Below, in pieces: positions 1 through 8,900 of a stretch of 11,589 bases of DNA (positions are counted from its first letter, which is position 1; every line of letters begins with the position of its first letter). The notes under the pieces are model-generated. The model had not been told where the DNA came from, did no database searches, and worked only from the letters and a program-made list of their open reading frames with translations. The position numbers and the translations under genes were made by a program. Origin of the DNA: Mollicutes bacterium (GTDB lineage Bacteria > Bacillota_I > Bacilli_A > RF39 > UBA660); the NCBI GenBank assembly GCA_012510695.1, contig JAAZHN010000149.1:1-11589 (forward strand), read 5' to 3'.

Positions 1-450
1 GCTTGGAAAATTGAGTTTGAAAATGAAGATGAAATTGCAGAATATATCGATTTTGATCTTGATGATTTATATCCTGGAGTCCCAGATTATAATAATTTTA
101 TTAATGTTGTCAATTATGGTGAAACAGCTGCAGAGCTGTCTTATAAAATTATTTCTTTAAGAGTATTAAATACAACATATAGTGATGAAGATTATACAAC
201 AGAACAACTAGAGGCAATGCTTTTAAATAATTATCCATTTAAAATTTCATTTTCTTTAGCTGGGACAACAATTCCCCCAAATAATGGTTCAGCAGATTTT
301 CAAATTAATGTTAATTGGCCATATGAAAGTGGCGATGATGAGGCTGATACTCAGTGGGGGCATGATTCTTACTCATTTAAATTAGCCAATGGGGCAGCTA
401 AACAAATAGTAATTAGTATAAAGTTAATTGCTAAACAAATAAATCCTTAA
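1..450 (+). CDS. Secreted TasA/camelysin-like protein, 3' part only
   Basis: The reading frame is open from the first base to the TAA at 448-450, giving 149 residues with the N-terminus missing. It begins AWKIEFENEDE, which looks like the first strand of a mature SipW-dependent surface protein (TasA/CalY type). A segment DLYPGV followed by NVVNYGETAAELSYKI resembles the part of that family where a proline-containing loop precedes an N-x-GE strand. Near the end is an acidic stretch, NVNWPYESGDDEADTQWG, then a final strand ending IKLIAKQINP. A signal peptide would lie outside the window. There is no LPXTG and no C-terminal membrane segment. It is probably an exported beta-sandwich protein, a fibre or matrix subunit, but this rests on family resemblance rather than a catalytic motif. 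The acidic stretch could bind a cation; that is a guess. An internal ATG at 217 is not needed as a start because the frame continues upstream with the same protein character. Confidence 0.75.
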   Translation, partial: AWKIEFENEDEIAEYIDFDLDDLYPGVPDYNNFINVVNYGETAAELSYKIISLRVLNTTYSDEDYTTEQLEAMLLNNYPFKISFSLAGTTIPPNNGSADFQINVNWPYESGDDEADTQWGHDSYSFKLANGAAKQIVISIKLIAKQINP

Positions 451-1037
451 ATAGTTTTTTGAGTAAATCTTAATGTTACATTTAAGATTGCTGGTTCTTG
501 ACTTAAAGCAGCATTTGTATCTGCTTCATTATTCATGTGCTCAGTTTCTGAGTCTTCCCACATTAAGTAAACTCTTAATGTTTTTGTTCTTGGAGTGTCC
601 CCTAATAAGACGGTTTCTGTTAAATTAGAAATTGTTCCTGGTGTTGAAATAACACTGCCACCATCTTCAGAGTAGCCTGTAACTTTTAAATCAGAAACAG
701 AACTTTGATTGGAAACATCAACATTGACGATATAATCAAATGAAACATCAACATCATTATAATCGATAACTAAATCAAAATAACCAGTTGAACGAGGGGC
801 AAGGACATTATCTTTAACATGAGGACTAGTAATAATTGTGGGATTAATTACATTAGTAATATAATTACTTTCAATAATATCTTGATTGTTTATTTTAATT
901 AACCAGCGGGCAATTCCTAATCTGGCATGACCACTCGCACCTGTTGTATATTTGGCATATGTTTCTTGAAATAAGTTAATAAGTAAGAAAAGGGAAATAA
1001 CAGCTAAAAAAGGTTTTATTCTCTTAAACTTTTTCAT
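447..1037 (-). CDS. Small secreted protein with SipW-type (TYA) signal peptide
   Basis: This 196-residue protein starts with a classic export signal: basic residues 2-8 (KKFKRIK), a hydrophobic core at about 9-23, and the motif ETYAKY, with likely cleavage after Ala28. TYA followed by an aromatic residue is typical of substrates of the SipW-type (archaeal/ER-like) signal peptidase. The mature part begins with Ala/Arg-rich sequence, then ARWLIKINNQDI (about 44-55), a motif I associate with TasA-like proteins of uncultured low-GC Firmicutes. It continues with alternating strands (YFDLVIDYNDVDVSFDYIVNVDV) and an acidic turn YLMWEDSETE before a last strand, LNVTLRFTQ. There is no cysteine, sortase motif or second membrane segment. 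The ATG at 1037 is preceded by AAAGGGGA on the minus strand (1045-1052), which fixes the start. It is convergent with the upstream partial gene and divergent from the long operon. Probable role: fibre or matrix subunit; substrate and partners unknown. Confidence 0.85.
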   Translation of the reverse strand: MKKFKRIKPFLAVISLFLLINLFQETYAKYTTGASGHARLGIARWLIKINNQDIIESNYITNVINPTIITSPHVKDNVLAPRSTGYFDLVIDYNDVDVSFDYIVNVDVSNQSSVSDLKVTGYSEDGGSVISTPGTISNLTETVLLGDTPRTKTLRVYLMWEDSETEHMNNEADTNAALSQEPAILNVTLRFTQKTI

Positions 1038-1058
1038 AAAACATTCCCCTTTCTATTA

Positions 1059-1086
1059 ATTAAAGAATAACAAAGAGAAATGTAAA
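1059..1086 (-). promoter_or_regulatory. Candidate promoter for the leftward secreted-protein gene
   Basis: Read on the minus strand there is TTTACA (1086-1081, 5 of 6 to the consensus -35) and TTTAAT (1064-1059, 5 of 6 to the -10) separated by 16 bases. A transcript would begin only about 15 bases before the ATG, just including the AAAGGGGA ribosome site. In DNA this AT-rich such matches arise by chance, so this is tentative. Confidence 0.35.
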
Positions 1087-1092
1087 TTACAA

Positions 1093-1124
1093 TGTTAAGT
1101 TGATGTGTATACATAAAGTTAACA
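1093..1124. promoter_or_regulatory. Imperfect palindrome, candidate operator
   Basis: The arms TGTTAAGTTGATG (1093-1105) and CATAAAGTTAACA (1112-1124) are inverted copies matching at 11 of 13 positions around a 6-base spacer, TGTATA. The site lies upstream of both candidate promoters in the divergent region and no T-run follows it, so it looks more like a binding site for a dimeric regulator than a terminator. No regulator gene is in the window, and a role is inferred only from symmetry and position. Confidence 0.4.
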
Positions 1125-1176
1125 ATAATATTTTTGGTGTAAACCTAAATATAACCCATTTAAAAAGGCATTTTTC

Positions 1177-1205
1177 TTGAATAATTACATGGGCTATGGT
1201 ATCCT
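1177..1205 (+). promoter_or_regulatory. Candidate sigma-A type promoter of the long operon
   Basis: TTGAAT (1177-1182) is followed after 17 bases by TATCCT (1200-1205), and a TG pair sits one base before the -10 (1197-1198), making an extended -10 element. Transcription would start near 1212, leaving a leader of about 22 bases that contains the AGGAGAT ribosome site at 1222-1228 before the ATG at 1234. This is the only plausible promoter I find ahead of the five rightward genes. Confidence 0.5.
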
Positions 1206-1233
1206 TATATATAGTAAGAATAGGAGATAAGTT

Positions 1234-2019
1234 ATGGGGAGAAATACAGTCAAAAGAACCGCGACTGGTGTTCGAAGAAGAGAAAAAGCAATTAAGAAAA
1301 CTTCAATTATCTTGATTATTTTAATTTTGTTTTTATTATTATTCTTTGCTATTCTTTCTTTAGTTTATCGTGGTGGAGACTTTGTTATTACTTTAGACCC
1401 GAACCTTTTTTTAAAAAGTGGAATTAAGATGTATGACAATGCTGAATTAAAAGATGGAAAAATAAAATTATACGCTAAAGGTATAGATTTTATGGATAAT
1501 ATATCAATTAATTGGTTACCAGATGATTTAGATAAATCTGAAGGTGGTTCTCATAATGGGGAAAATTATATTGCTTATACATTTTTTATTGATAATACTG
1601 GTGATAAAAATTTAGACTATTGGTATGAAATAAACATTTTAGATGTTATTCGTAATGTTGATGATGCAGTTAGGATTATGGTAATTCAAAATGGTGATAA
1701 AAAAATCTATGCCAAAATCAATGATATTACTAAAAAAGAAGAACCAGGAACAATTGCTTTTTATGATAAAAAAACTGCTATTTTAGAACAAAGAAAAGAT
1801 ATTAAACCTGGTGAAATGGATAAATATACAGTTGTAATGTGGATCGAGGGAGATGACCCTGATTGTTTAGATAACCTAATTGGTGGAGAATTAAAGGTTA
1901 ATATTAGAATAACTGAAAGTCATGTTAAAAGAGAAGATAAGCAATCAAGTAGTTCATCAACTCAAGATGTTCCAAGTTCATCATCTAATGAAGCAGATGA
2001 AAGGAGTAGTGAACCATGA
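1234..2019 (+). CDS. Membrane-anchored extracellular protein with WIEG-D-C motif
   Basis: This 261-residue protein has a strongly basic N-terminus (residues 3-22) and one membrane helix (about 25-45), without a cleavage site, so it should be anchored with the C-terminal part outside. The outer part contains ISINWLPDDLD (about 90-100), SHNGENYIAYTF (106-117), a tract DYWYEINILDVIRNVDDAVR, and near the end VVMWIEGDDPDC (Trp203 to Cys211) followed by GGELKVNIRITE. I recall this set of motifs from uncharacterised proteins of uncultured Bacilli that sit beside SipW-type surface proteins; no function is established to my knowledge. Cys211 is its only cysteine. The tail (about 236-261) is Ser/Asp/Glu-rich and low in complexity. 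AGGAGAT at 1222-1228 sets the start. Its TGA stop overlaps the ATG of the next gene, implying translational coupling and a joint role. A scaffold or anchor for the fibre-like proteins is possible, but that is inference. Confidence 0.8.
   Translation: MGRNTVKRTATGVRRREKAIKKTSIILIILILFLLLFFAILSLVYRGGDFVITLDPNLFLKSGIKMYDNAELKDGKIKLYAKGIDFMDNISINWLPDDLDKSEGGSHNGENYIAYTFFIDNTGDKNLDYWYEINILDVIRNVDDAVRIMVIQNGDKKIYAKINDITKKEEPGTIAFYDKKTAILEQRKDIKPGEMDKYTVVMWIEGDDPDCLDNLIGGELKVNIRITESHVKREDKQSSSSSTQDVPSSSSNEADERSSEP
2001..2006 (+). promoter_or_regulatory. Ribosome binding site inside the upstream gene
   Basis: AAGGAG lies within the last codons of the preceding gene, nine bases before the ATG at 2016. 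Together with the ATGA stop/start overlap it supports coupled translation and selects the start of the second operon gene. Confidence 0.7.
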
Positions 2020-2981
2020 AAAAAACTGATGTAATGTTTATTTGGTTGTTTTTAACTGCACTTTTATTAACGATGACTACTTATGCTTGGTTTTCAACTA
2101 ATATAATTTTTGAAATTGAATCGTTTGATATTCAAGTAGTTTCAAGAGGTGGAATTGAAATATCTACCGATGGAGTAAATTGGAAAGGTGTTTTAGGAAT
2201 GTTGGATTTCTTTGATGCTGATCAAACATATCCGACAAATTTAAATCAAATTACTACTTCAGTAAAACCTGTTTCCACAGATGGTTCGGTTGAAGATGGT
2301 TTATTAAAACTTTATTATGGGGATGTTGATATTAAAGAACAGGGTAATCAATATTTATATGCTGTTAGAAGTAAAGAAGAGAAATATGACACGATAAATA
2401 ACCCAGGTCATTTTGTAACTTTTGATATATTTTTAAAATCATACTATAACAGAAAAATAAATATTGATCCTATTTCTGGAGTTAAATATATTGAAGGAAC
2501 AACCTCAGGAATAGAAAATGCTTTTAGATTAGGTTTTTTACATCAAGGAACTTTAAGTGAAGAAACAAATTTAAGACAAATTCAAAATTTAAAAGATGCA
2601 AGTAAAACATATATATGGGAACCAAATAGTGATGCGCATATGCCAAGTGCAGTAGAGCATGCACAAAACATTTATAATATTAATACTCAAGAAATTGGTG
2701 CGCAAAGAATAACTTATCACGGAATAAGTACGGAAATTCCCAAAACTGCAAATGTTAAAGTAAATGAGGCAAATAGTAATCATCATCCAGAATATTTTAA
2801 ACTTGTAAATCCAGATATTACAACAACCAAACATAATACTACACCTCAATATTTATTTGATATTGTGCCAGGAATTACAAAAATTAGAGTTTATATTTGG
2901 ATTGAAGGTCAAGATATAGACTGTGAAGATGGTTCAACTAATGGAAAATTAGAAATTAATATCCAATTATTTGCTGAATAA
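2016..2981 (+). CDS. Secreted protein with TYAWFS signal, TasA-like end motif
   Basis: This 321-residue protein opens with a short basic start, a hydrophobic core (about 6-20) and TTYAWFSTN, with likely cleavage after Ala24. TYAWF is typical of SipW-processed precursors. The first mature strands (FEIESFDIQVVSRGGIEISTDGVNW) are followed by long, partly polar, strand-like sequence and no further membrane segment. The C-terminus, VYIWIEGQDIDC (Trp295 to Cys303) then GKLEINIQLF, is clearly the same motif as in the preceding gene, with the same Trp-to-Cys spacing, so the two share a terminal beta domain. Cys303 is the only cysteine. There is no LPXTG motif. It is coupled to the upstream gene by ATGA and followed after 15 bp by the giant gene. 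It is probably an exported fibre, matrix or adaptor protein; ligand and partner are unknown. Confidence 0.82.
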   Translation: MKKTDVMFIWLFLTALLLTMTTYAWFSTNIIFEIESFDIQVVSRGGIEISTDGVNWKGVLGMLDFFDADQTYPTNLNQITTSVKPVSTDGSVEDGLLKLYYGDVDIKEQGNQYLYAVRSKEEKYDTINNPGHFVTFDIFLKSYYNRKINIDPISGVKYIEGTTSGIENAFRLGFLHQGTLSEETNLRQIQNLKDASKTYIWEPNSDAHMPSAVEHAQNIYNINTQEIGAQRITYHGISTEIPKTANVKVNEANSNHHPEYFKLVNPDITTTKHNTTPQYLFDIVPGITKIRVYIWIEGQDIDCEDGSTNGKLEINIQLFAE

Positions 2982-2996
2982 TATAAAGGAGTAAAC

Positions 2997-5900
2997 ATGA
3001 AAAAGAAGGAAATAAATGCAATTTATATAAATATTTTTATTGTCTCTTTTTTAATGTTAATAACTTTAATTTTTTTCATTGTCATGGTCTTAACTAAAGG
3101 TGATTTAAATAATCCAATAATAATTGATATTGACCAAGACTTATCAGGGATAAGTGGTAATATAGTTACAGTCGATGATAAGGTAAGAGATTATTACTAT
3201 TATAAAGGTCTTAATTATACCGAACCACAAAGTAGTACTTTACCAACGGGAGTAAATCAAAATTTATATCCAGATAATCGTCTATTAGATATTAATGTAA
3301 TTTATTTAGCCAATGATTTAGCTAATAATTTAAGTGCCTATGTTTCTTTATCTGAAAGACAAAATACTTATGTATATCGTAAATATTTACCGGTTTTAGA
3401 TAATAATACTCCTAGTGATTTAACTGATGATTATGTTTTATTAGAATTAATTGAAAATCCTTTTACAGATAGACCTAATGATCGAGGATTTAATGGTTGG
3501 TATACAACTTTAAGTGGGGTAACAATCATTTATGATAATGCATACTATATTCGATATGCCAAAATACCGATCACTTATACTGATGGTTATCCAACAGCAA
3601 TGGAAATAACTTTTAATGCTTCTTGGACTCCAGCTTCTATTGGAACGGTAAGTGGTACTGCATGGGCTGCAGCTTTTAACAATTTAAATAATAAACAGAT
3701 GACACAAGTAAATGTTTTTGAAACTATTGAAGTCCCCTTTGATATGGCTGGTTATTACAAAAGAGTTAATTTAAGAAGAAATCAAAGCTGTAATGGTTTA
3801 TATGATTATTATGGTGTATATCAAACTAATTGTCGATGTAACAGTGGTAATTGTACTTATTATGATTATATAGTTAGTGAACCGTTTAATCCTTCAGCAA
3901 CTTATTATGAACTTTTATATGGTTATATGCATAATGTTAATAATAATTCAATTCCAGGACCAACTTATGTTACTCAATATGTAAATGGTTTTAATGATAA
4001 TTATAATATGGCTAATTATTATCAATTAGTCAATATTCCTTATGGAGATTCAGTTGAAAATCATTATGATTTATATGGTGTTTTACAAACAGGGAATTGT
4101 AACTCTTGGGGAGGATGCAATTATTATCGGTTAATTAATTATAATGAATCAGTTTATGCAAATATGACTGATGATTTTTATTATTTAGTAACAAGAGATA
4201 CGAATATAATTGTTGTTGCAGGCTATACAACATCAGCTTGGAGGAGTGCTCAAAATAAACCATTTACTTTAACAGGAATTCATAATGGAGTTAATTACAA
4301 TCAAACTTGGTATCCTGGTACTTATGTGTATGCTTATAATGACACTAATATCGAAAATTTAACAATAAGAGGTGTGTCATCAAGAGGAAATACAAACCCG
4401 ACAAGTTCGACTACATCTAGTGGTGTTTTTTATGGTGCTTGGCAAAACGTAAGAATTGGTCGGGGAATTACTCGGTATACAACAACTACAACCAACTTTA
4501 CTGTGGTTATAGGTGGTTCAAATGGCTCAACCGGATCATCAAGTAATAGAACTAAATATAGGTTAATTATTGAATCAGGTTTAATGAATAGTTTATCAAT
4601 AGTTAATGGTATTGTTGGTACAGGTACTTCAAATTATGTTGAACCAATAACAATTTATGGTAATGATTATGACAGGGCAATTAAAAATGATAATAATTTA
4701 GATATTTATTATTGTGCTTCTGGTTCTTGGGGTGGAGTCGTTAGAGGTTCAACAATTACCGATAAAATTTTTGATTTAACTGTCAAAAGTGGTAGTTTTG
4801 GGACAGGTAAACTAGATCATACAACAGGTATTTATGTTGGGGGAAGATATGGTGGATCACATACCGGTTTAAGAACTATCAAAGTTGAAGGAGGATACAT
4901 TTATAATTTAATTGGTGGTCCTCTAAGTACATCAAGTATGCAAGATATTAATGATACTCATATGAAAATAACTGGTGGTAGTATTGATATGATTACAGGA
5001 GGTGCTGGTACTTCACCAACTTATGGAAATCGAATTATTCAAGTAACAGGTGGCCAAATCAATTATAGTGTTTTTGGTGGTTCGAATGGTTATGATGGAA
5101 CCTCTTCTGATGGAACAGTAATCGGTAGTTCTCTTTTATATATTGGTGGAGCATCGACAATTGGTAATCAAACACTTGTGGATAATAATACAAGTCTTTT
5201 TGGTGCTGAAGCGGGATCTGTTTTTGGAATTGGTAATGGAAGAAGTGGTCAACCATCAATTGGTTCATCTAGTAATTCTAATATTATTATTGCTGATCAT
5301 ACTAATATTAATAATAATGTTTATGGTGGTGGAAACTTTAGTACTGTAGGTATTTCATCAGGGTCTTCAACTGCTAATACAAATATTTATGTATATGGAG
5401 GGGTAATTAAAGGCTCATTATATGGAGCAGGAAATAATAATGGTTCTGGGAATAACTCAGTAAAAGCAACTGTTAATATTACTACTGATGGTGGTGAAAT
5501 AAGAGGCTCACTATATGGGGGTAGTAATGCGCTTGGTACTGTTTTTGGTGATGTAAATATCAATGTAATATCTGGTAATTTCTTAGATTCAATTTATGGT
5601 GGTGGCCGTGGTGGTTACGTAAATACATCTAATGTTGGAACTTATATAAGAGATAAAATCGATATTACGATCGGTACTGAAACTAAAATTCCTACAATAA
5701 CTAATAATATATATGGGGGAAGTGCTTATGGAACTGTAAATGCTAGTACTCGAAACCCAGGTCTTTCAAGTAATGGAATTACGATGCTAATAAATAACGT
5801 TCAAGTTGGCGGCTCAGTGTTTGGTGGAAGTAAAGGTGCGGTTGGCTATAATCCTTTTGTTGCTGGTCATATTGAAATTACTGTTAATGATGGTTCAATT

Positions 5901-8900
5901 CCTAATCTTTTTGGAGGAAATGATATTGCTGGAACAATGAGAGGAAACTCAACTATTCATTTAAATGGGGGTACAGTCGCGAATGTTTATGGTGGTGGTA
6001 ACCAAGTATCAGGAAACAACACCTATATTAATTTATCAGGTTCAATTACCACAAATATTTTTGGTGGTTCAAATCAAAGTGGAAATGTTAATAATTCCAC
6101 AATTACCTTAAATAGTGGAACTGTAGAAAATGTTTATGGTGGCAATAATGTTGGTGGTCAAACTACTAATACCGATATTACCGTTAATGGAGGAACATTA
6201 ACTAATGTTTATGGTGGAGGGAAACTTGCAGATACTGGTAAAACAACGATCAAATTAGTATCTGGTACTGTGCCAAATGTTTATGGTGGTGGGGAAAGTG
6301 CAAGTGTTTTAACCGATACAAATATTTATGTAAATGGTAGTACAGTTACCAATCTTTTTGGTGGTTCAAATCAAAGTGGAGATGTCCCGATTTCTCACCT
6401 AATAGTCAATTCAGGAAATATTACAAATATGTATGGTGGTAATAATGCTGGGGGTAAAACAACGACAACTGACATTTTAACTAATGGTGGTGTAATTACT
6501 TATTTATATGGTGGTGGAAAATTAGCAAATTCTGGTCAAAGTAATGTAGTTGTTAATAATCCAACAGAAATTACCAACCTTTATGGTGGTGGTGAAGATG
6601 CTTCGATTGATACAAGTACAAATCTAAATTTAAATGGTGGAACAATTGCCACAGTTTTCGGTGGTTCAAATCACAGTGGTGATGTTCCAGTTTCGAATAT
6701 AACCCTAGCAGGAAGTAACACTACGACAATTTATGGGGGGAATAATGAAGGTGGAACAACAGTAAGTACAAACATAACTGTAAATTCAGGTTCTGCTACA
6801 AGTCTATATGGCGGAGGAAATCAAGCCGATTCGCAAAGTAGTTTAATAACAATCAATAATGCAAGTTCTAAAATAACTTCTGTTTATGGTGGTGGCAATT
6901 TTGCTAGTGTTAATTCAACAACTATTGCCTTAAATGGTGGTACTTTGGGGAATGTTTATGGTGGCTCAAATGCTAGTGGTATTGTTAATACAAGTAATAT
7001 AACTACTTCAAATAATCCAATAATCGATTATATATATGGTGGTAATAATGCTGGTGGTAATACAGTAAATTCAACTATAACCACTAATGGTGGAACAATT
7101 AACCAAGATATATATGGTGGTGGCAATCAAGCTAATAATACTGGAAATACTGTTTTATCGATAACAAATACTACAGTTGCAAATGAAATTTATGGTGGTG
7201 GCAAAGATGGTTCAGTAAGTGGTAATTCAAATGTTTTTATTTCTAACTCCAATATTTCTAAAAGTGTCTATGCTGGTGGTAAAGGTGCAACAGCTGTAGT
7301 TGAAGGTAATACAATTTTAAACATTGAAAACCAAACCAATATTGGTGAGCATGTCTTTGGTGGTGGTAATGCCGCCGCAACTGGACTGGAAAGTGTCAAT
7401 AATTCAACAAGTGTTGTCAACATTGCGGGAGCCTCAATCGGTAAAAATGTTTATGGAGGTGCTAATACCTCAGTTGTTTATGGAACAGTTGAAGTTAATA
7501 TTGGAGATATTCCTACCTTAGTTAATAGCCCTATAACAATTTCTGGAACTGTTTTTGGTGGTGGGGAGGCAAACGCTGCTGGTGATGAAGAATATGACTT
7601 CTCATTTATCAGTGTTACTAAAGGAATATTAATCAACATTAAAGATACAACAACTAATAACATAAAAATTGATGGCTCAATATTTGGTAGTGGGAATGCC
7701 TCTTCAACTACTGGATATAGTTATATAAATATTCATAATTATGGAACTAATACTAATCATAAAAGAAATATTTCAATTCAAAGAGCAGATAGAGTTGTTA
7801 TGGATAACTCAGTTATTGAATTATTTGGGGCAACAGATAGAACAAATGAATATTCAAATGTCTTGTTCTCATTTAGTCGTGTTAAAGAGTTAAAATTAAA
7901 AAATAATTCAACTATCTATTTAGAAACCGGGACAAACCTCTTAGAAAAATTTAGTAGTTTAGTTGATATTGGTGGAGTCGAAACCAAGGCTGCAGTCGCG
8001 ATCGTTGATGGGGTAACAACTAAAAATGTTGATAACCGTGTTTATGCTATAGAAGGCAAAAATATTAATATTGCGAAAAACGAAGCCGTTACCATCTACG
8101 GTGAAGTTACAGGAATGTCTTTCTTTGGCATGTATATGCGTGATCGATTTGGTAATGTCGATGAAGCATTTTATAAAAGAAATTATAATCATGGAGATGC
8201 AGTTGCACCTGGAGAATTTTATACATTTTCAAGTGGTTCATATGTTTTAGGAATGCATGCAGTCAATCATAATATTGAAGTTGATGGTTTTTATTCAAAT
8301 TATGAACAAGAAGAAAATACTGGTTTAATTGAAGTTAAATACATTATTCCAACACCAGAAAACTCTAACTACTATATGTGGGTTATTGGTGAAGCAGTTC
8401 AATCTTATGATGTTGATTTAATCGCATCGAAGTTCTCAACTTTAGGGGCATATGAATTACCTTTAATTAATTCACCAGATCCAAATACAACATTTACAAT
8501 TTTAGGGGCTAATTTTAATGGTTTAGAACCTGATATTGAATTCGTGGATAAAAGTGAAATACCTCGTGTTTCAACTGATGGAACAGCAAATACAAAGATG
8601 AGTTTAATTTTAAGAAGTAGTAATACAGGGTGGATCACTGTTGGAGAAACAACATTCTTAACATCTGGTCCTGAACCTGTTTTAGGCACTGAAGAGTATA
8701 TTGGTGAAAACTCACCAGTAGTACCAACATTCTTATTTAACTTATATCACTCTAAAAACTTAACTGCTGCTGGTAATGTTGGAACAGTCGTTATCTCTTT
8801 AGTGGCAATTAGACCAATTGATGATTTAAACAATGAAGTAAAAAGAGTTAATATCAATGTTAATATTACTAGAGAACTTTATAGTGCAAATGAGTATGAA

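Larger units (their letters stand above)
1038..1233. promoter_or_regulatory. Divergent intergenic control region
   Basis: This 196-bp gap separates the leftward secreted-protein gene from the rightward operon and must hold the 5' signals of both. It contains a candidate promoter on each strand and a 32-bp imperfect palindrome, listed separately. A short inverted pair CCCAT (1155-1159) and ATGGG (1189-1193) also brackets the -35 of the rightward promoter but is too short to weigh heavily. I see no open frame of note, tRNA, riboswitch-like conserved box, or hairpin followed by a T-run. Confidence 0.7.

Noticed and set aside
1161..1176. AAAAAGGCATTTTT as a rho-independent terminator
   Set aside because: The stem would be only A:T pairs of five bases and it lies directly upstream of a promoter rather than after a gene.
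1155..1193. CCCAT...ATGGG inverted pair around the -35 of the operon promoter
   Set aside because: Five-base arms 29 bases apart are expected by chance; not strong enough to list as an operator.
2589..2849. 86-codon open frame on the minus strand inside the TYAWFS gene
   Set aside because: Its product is Cys/Ile/Phe-rich without a clear domain and there is no separate gene context; the plus-strand gene with its signal peptide explains the region.
5059..5349. Overlapping 68-69 codon frames on both strands in the repeat region
   Set aside because: They are by-products of the repeated GGT/AAT codon pattern of the giant gene; the products are low in complexity.
5817..7265. CRISPR-like array because of regular 75-bp spacing
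   Set aside because: The period is in frame, the repeats are diverged codons of a protein rung, and there are no identical direct repeats with unique spacers or cas genes.
7324..8689. Several 61-94 codon frames on both strands within the giant gene
   Set aside because: They are shadows of a long, well-supported gene and their products show no family features.
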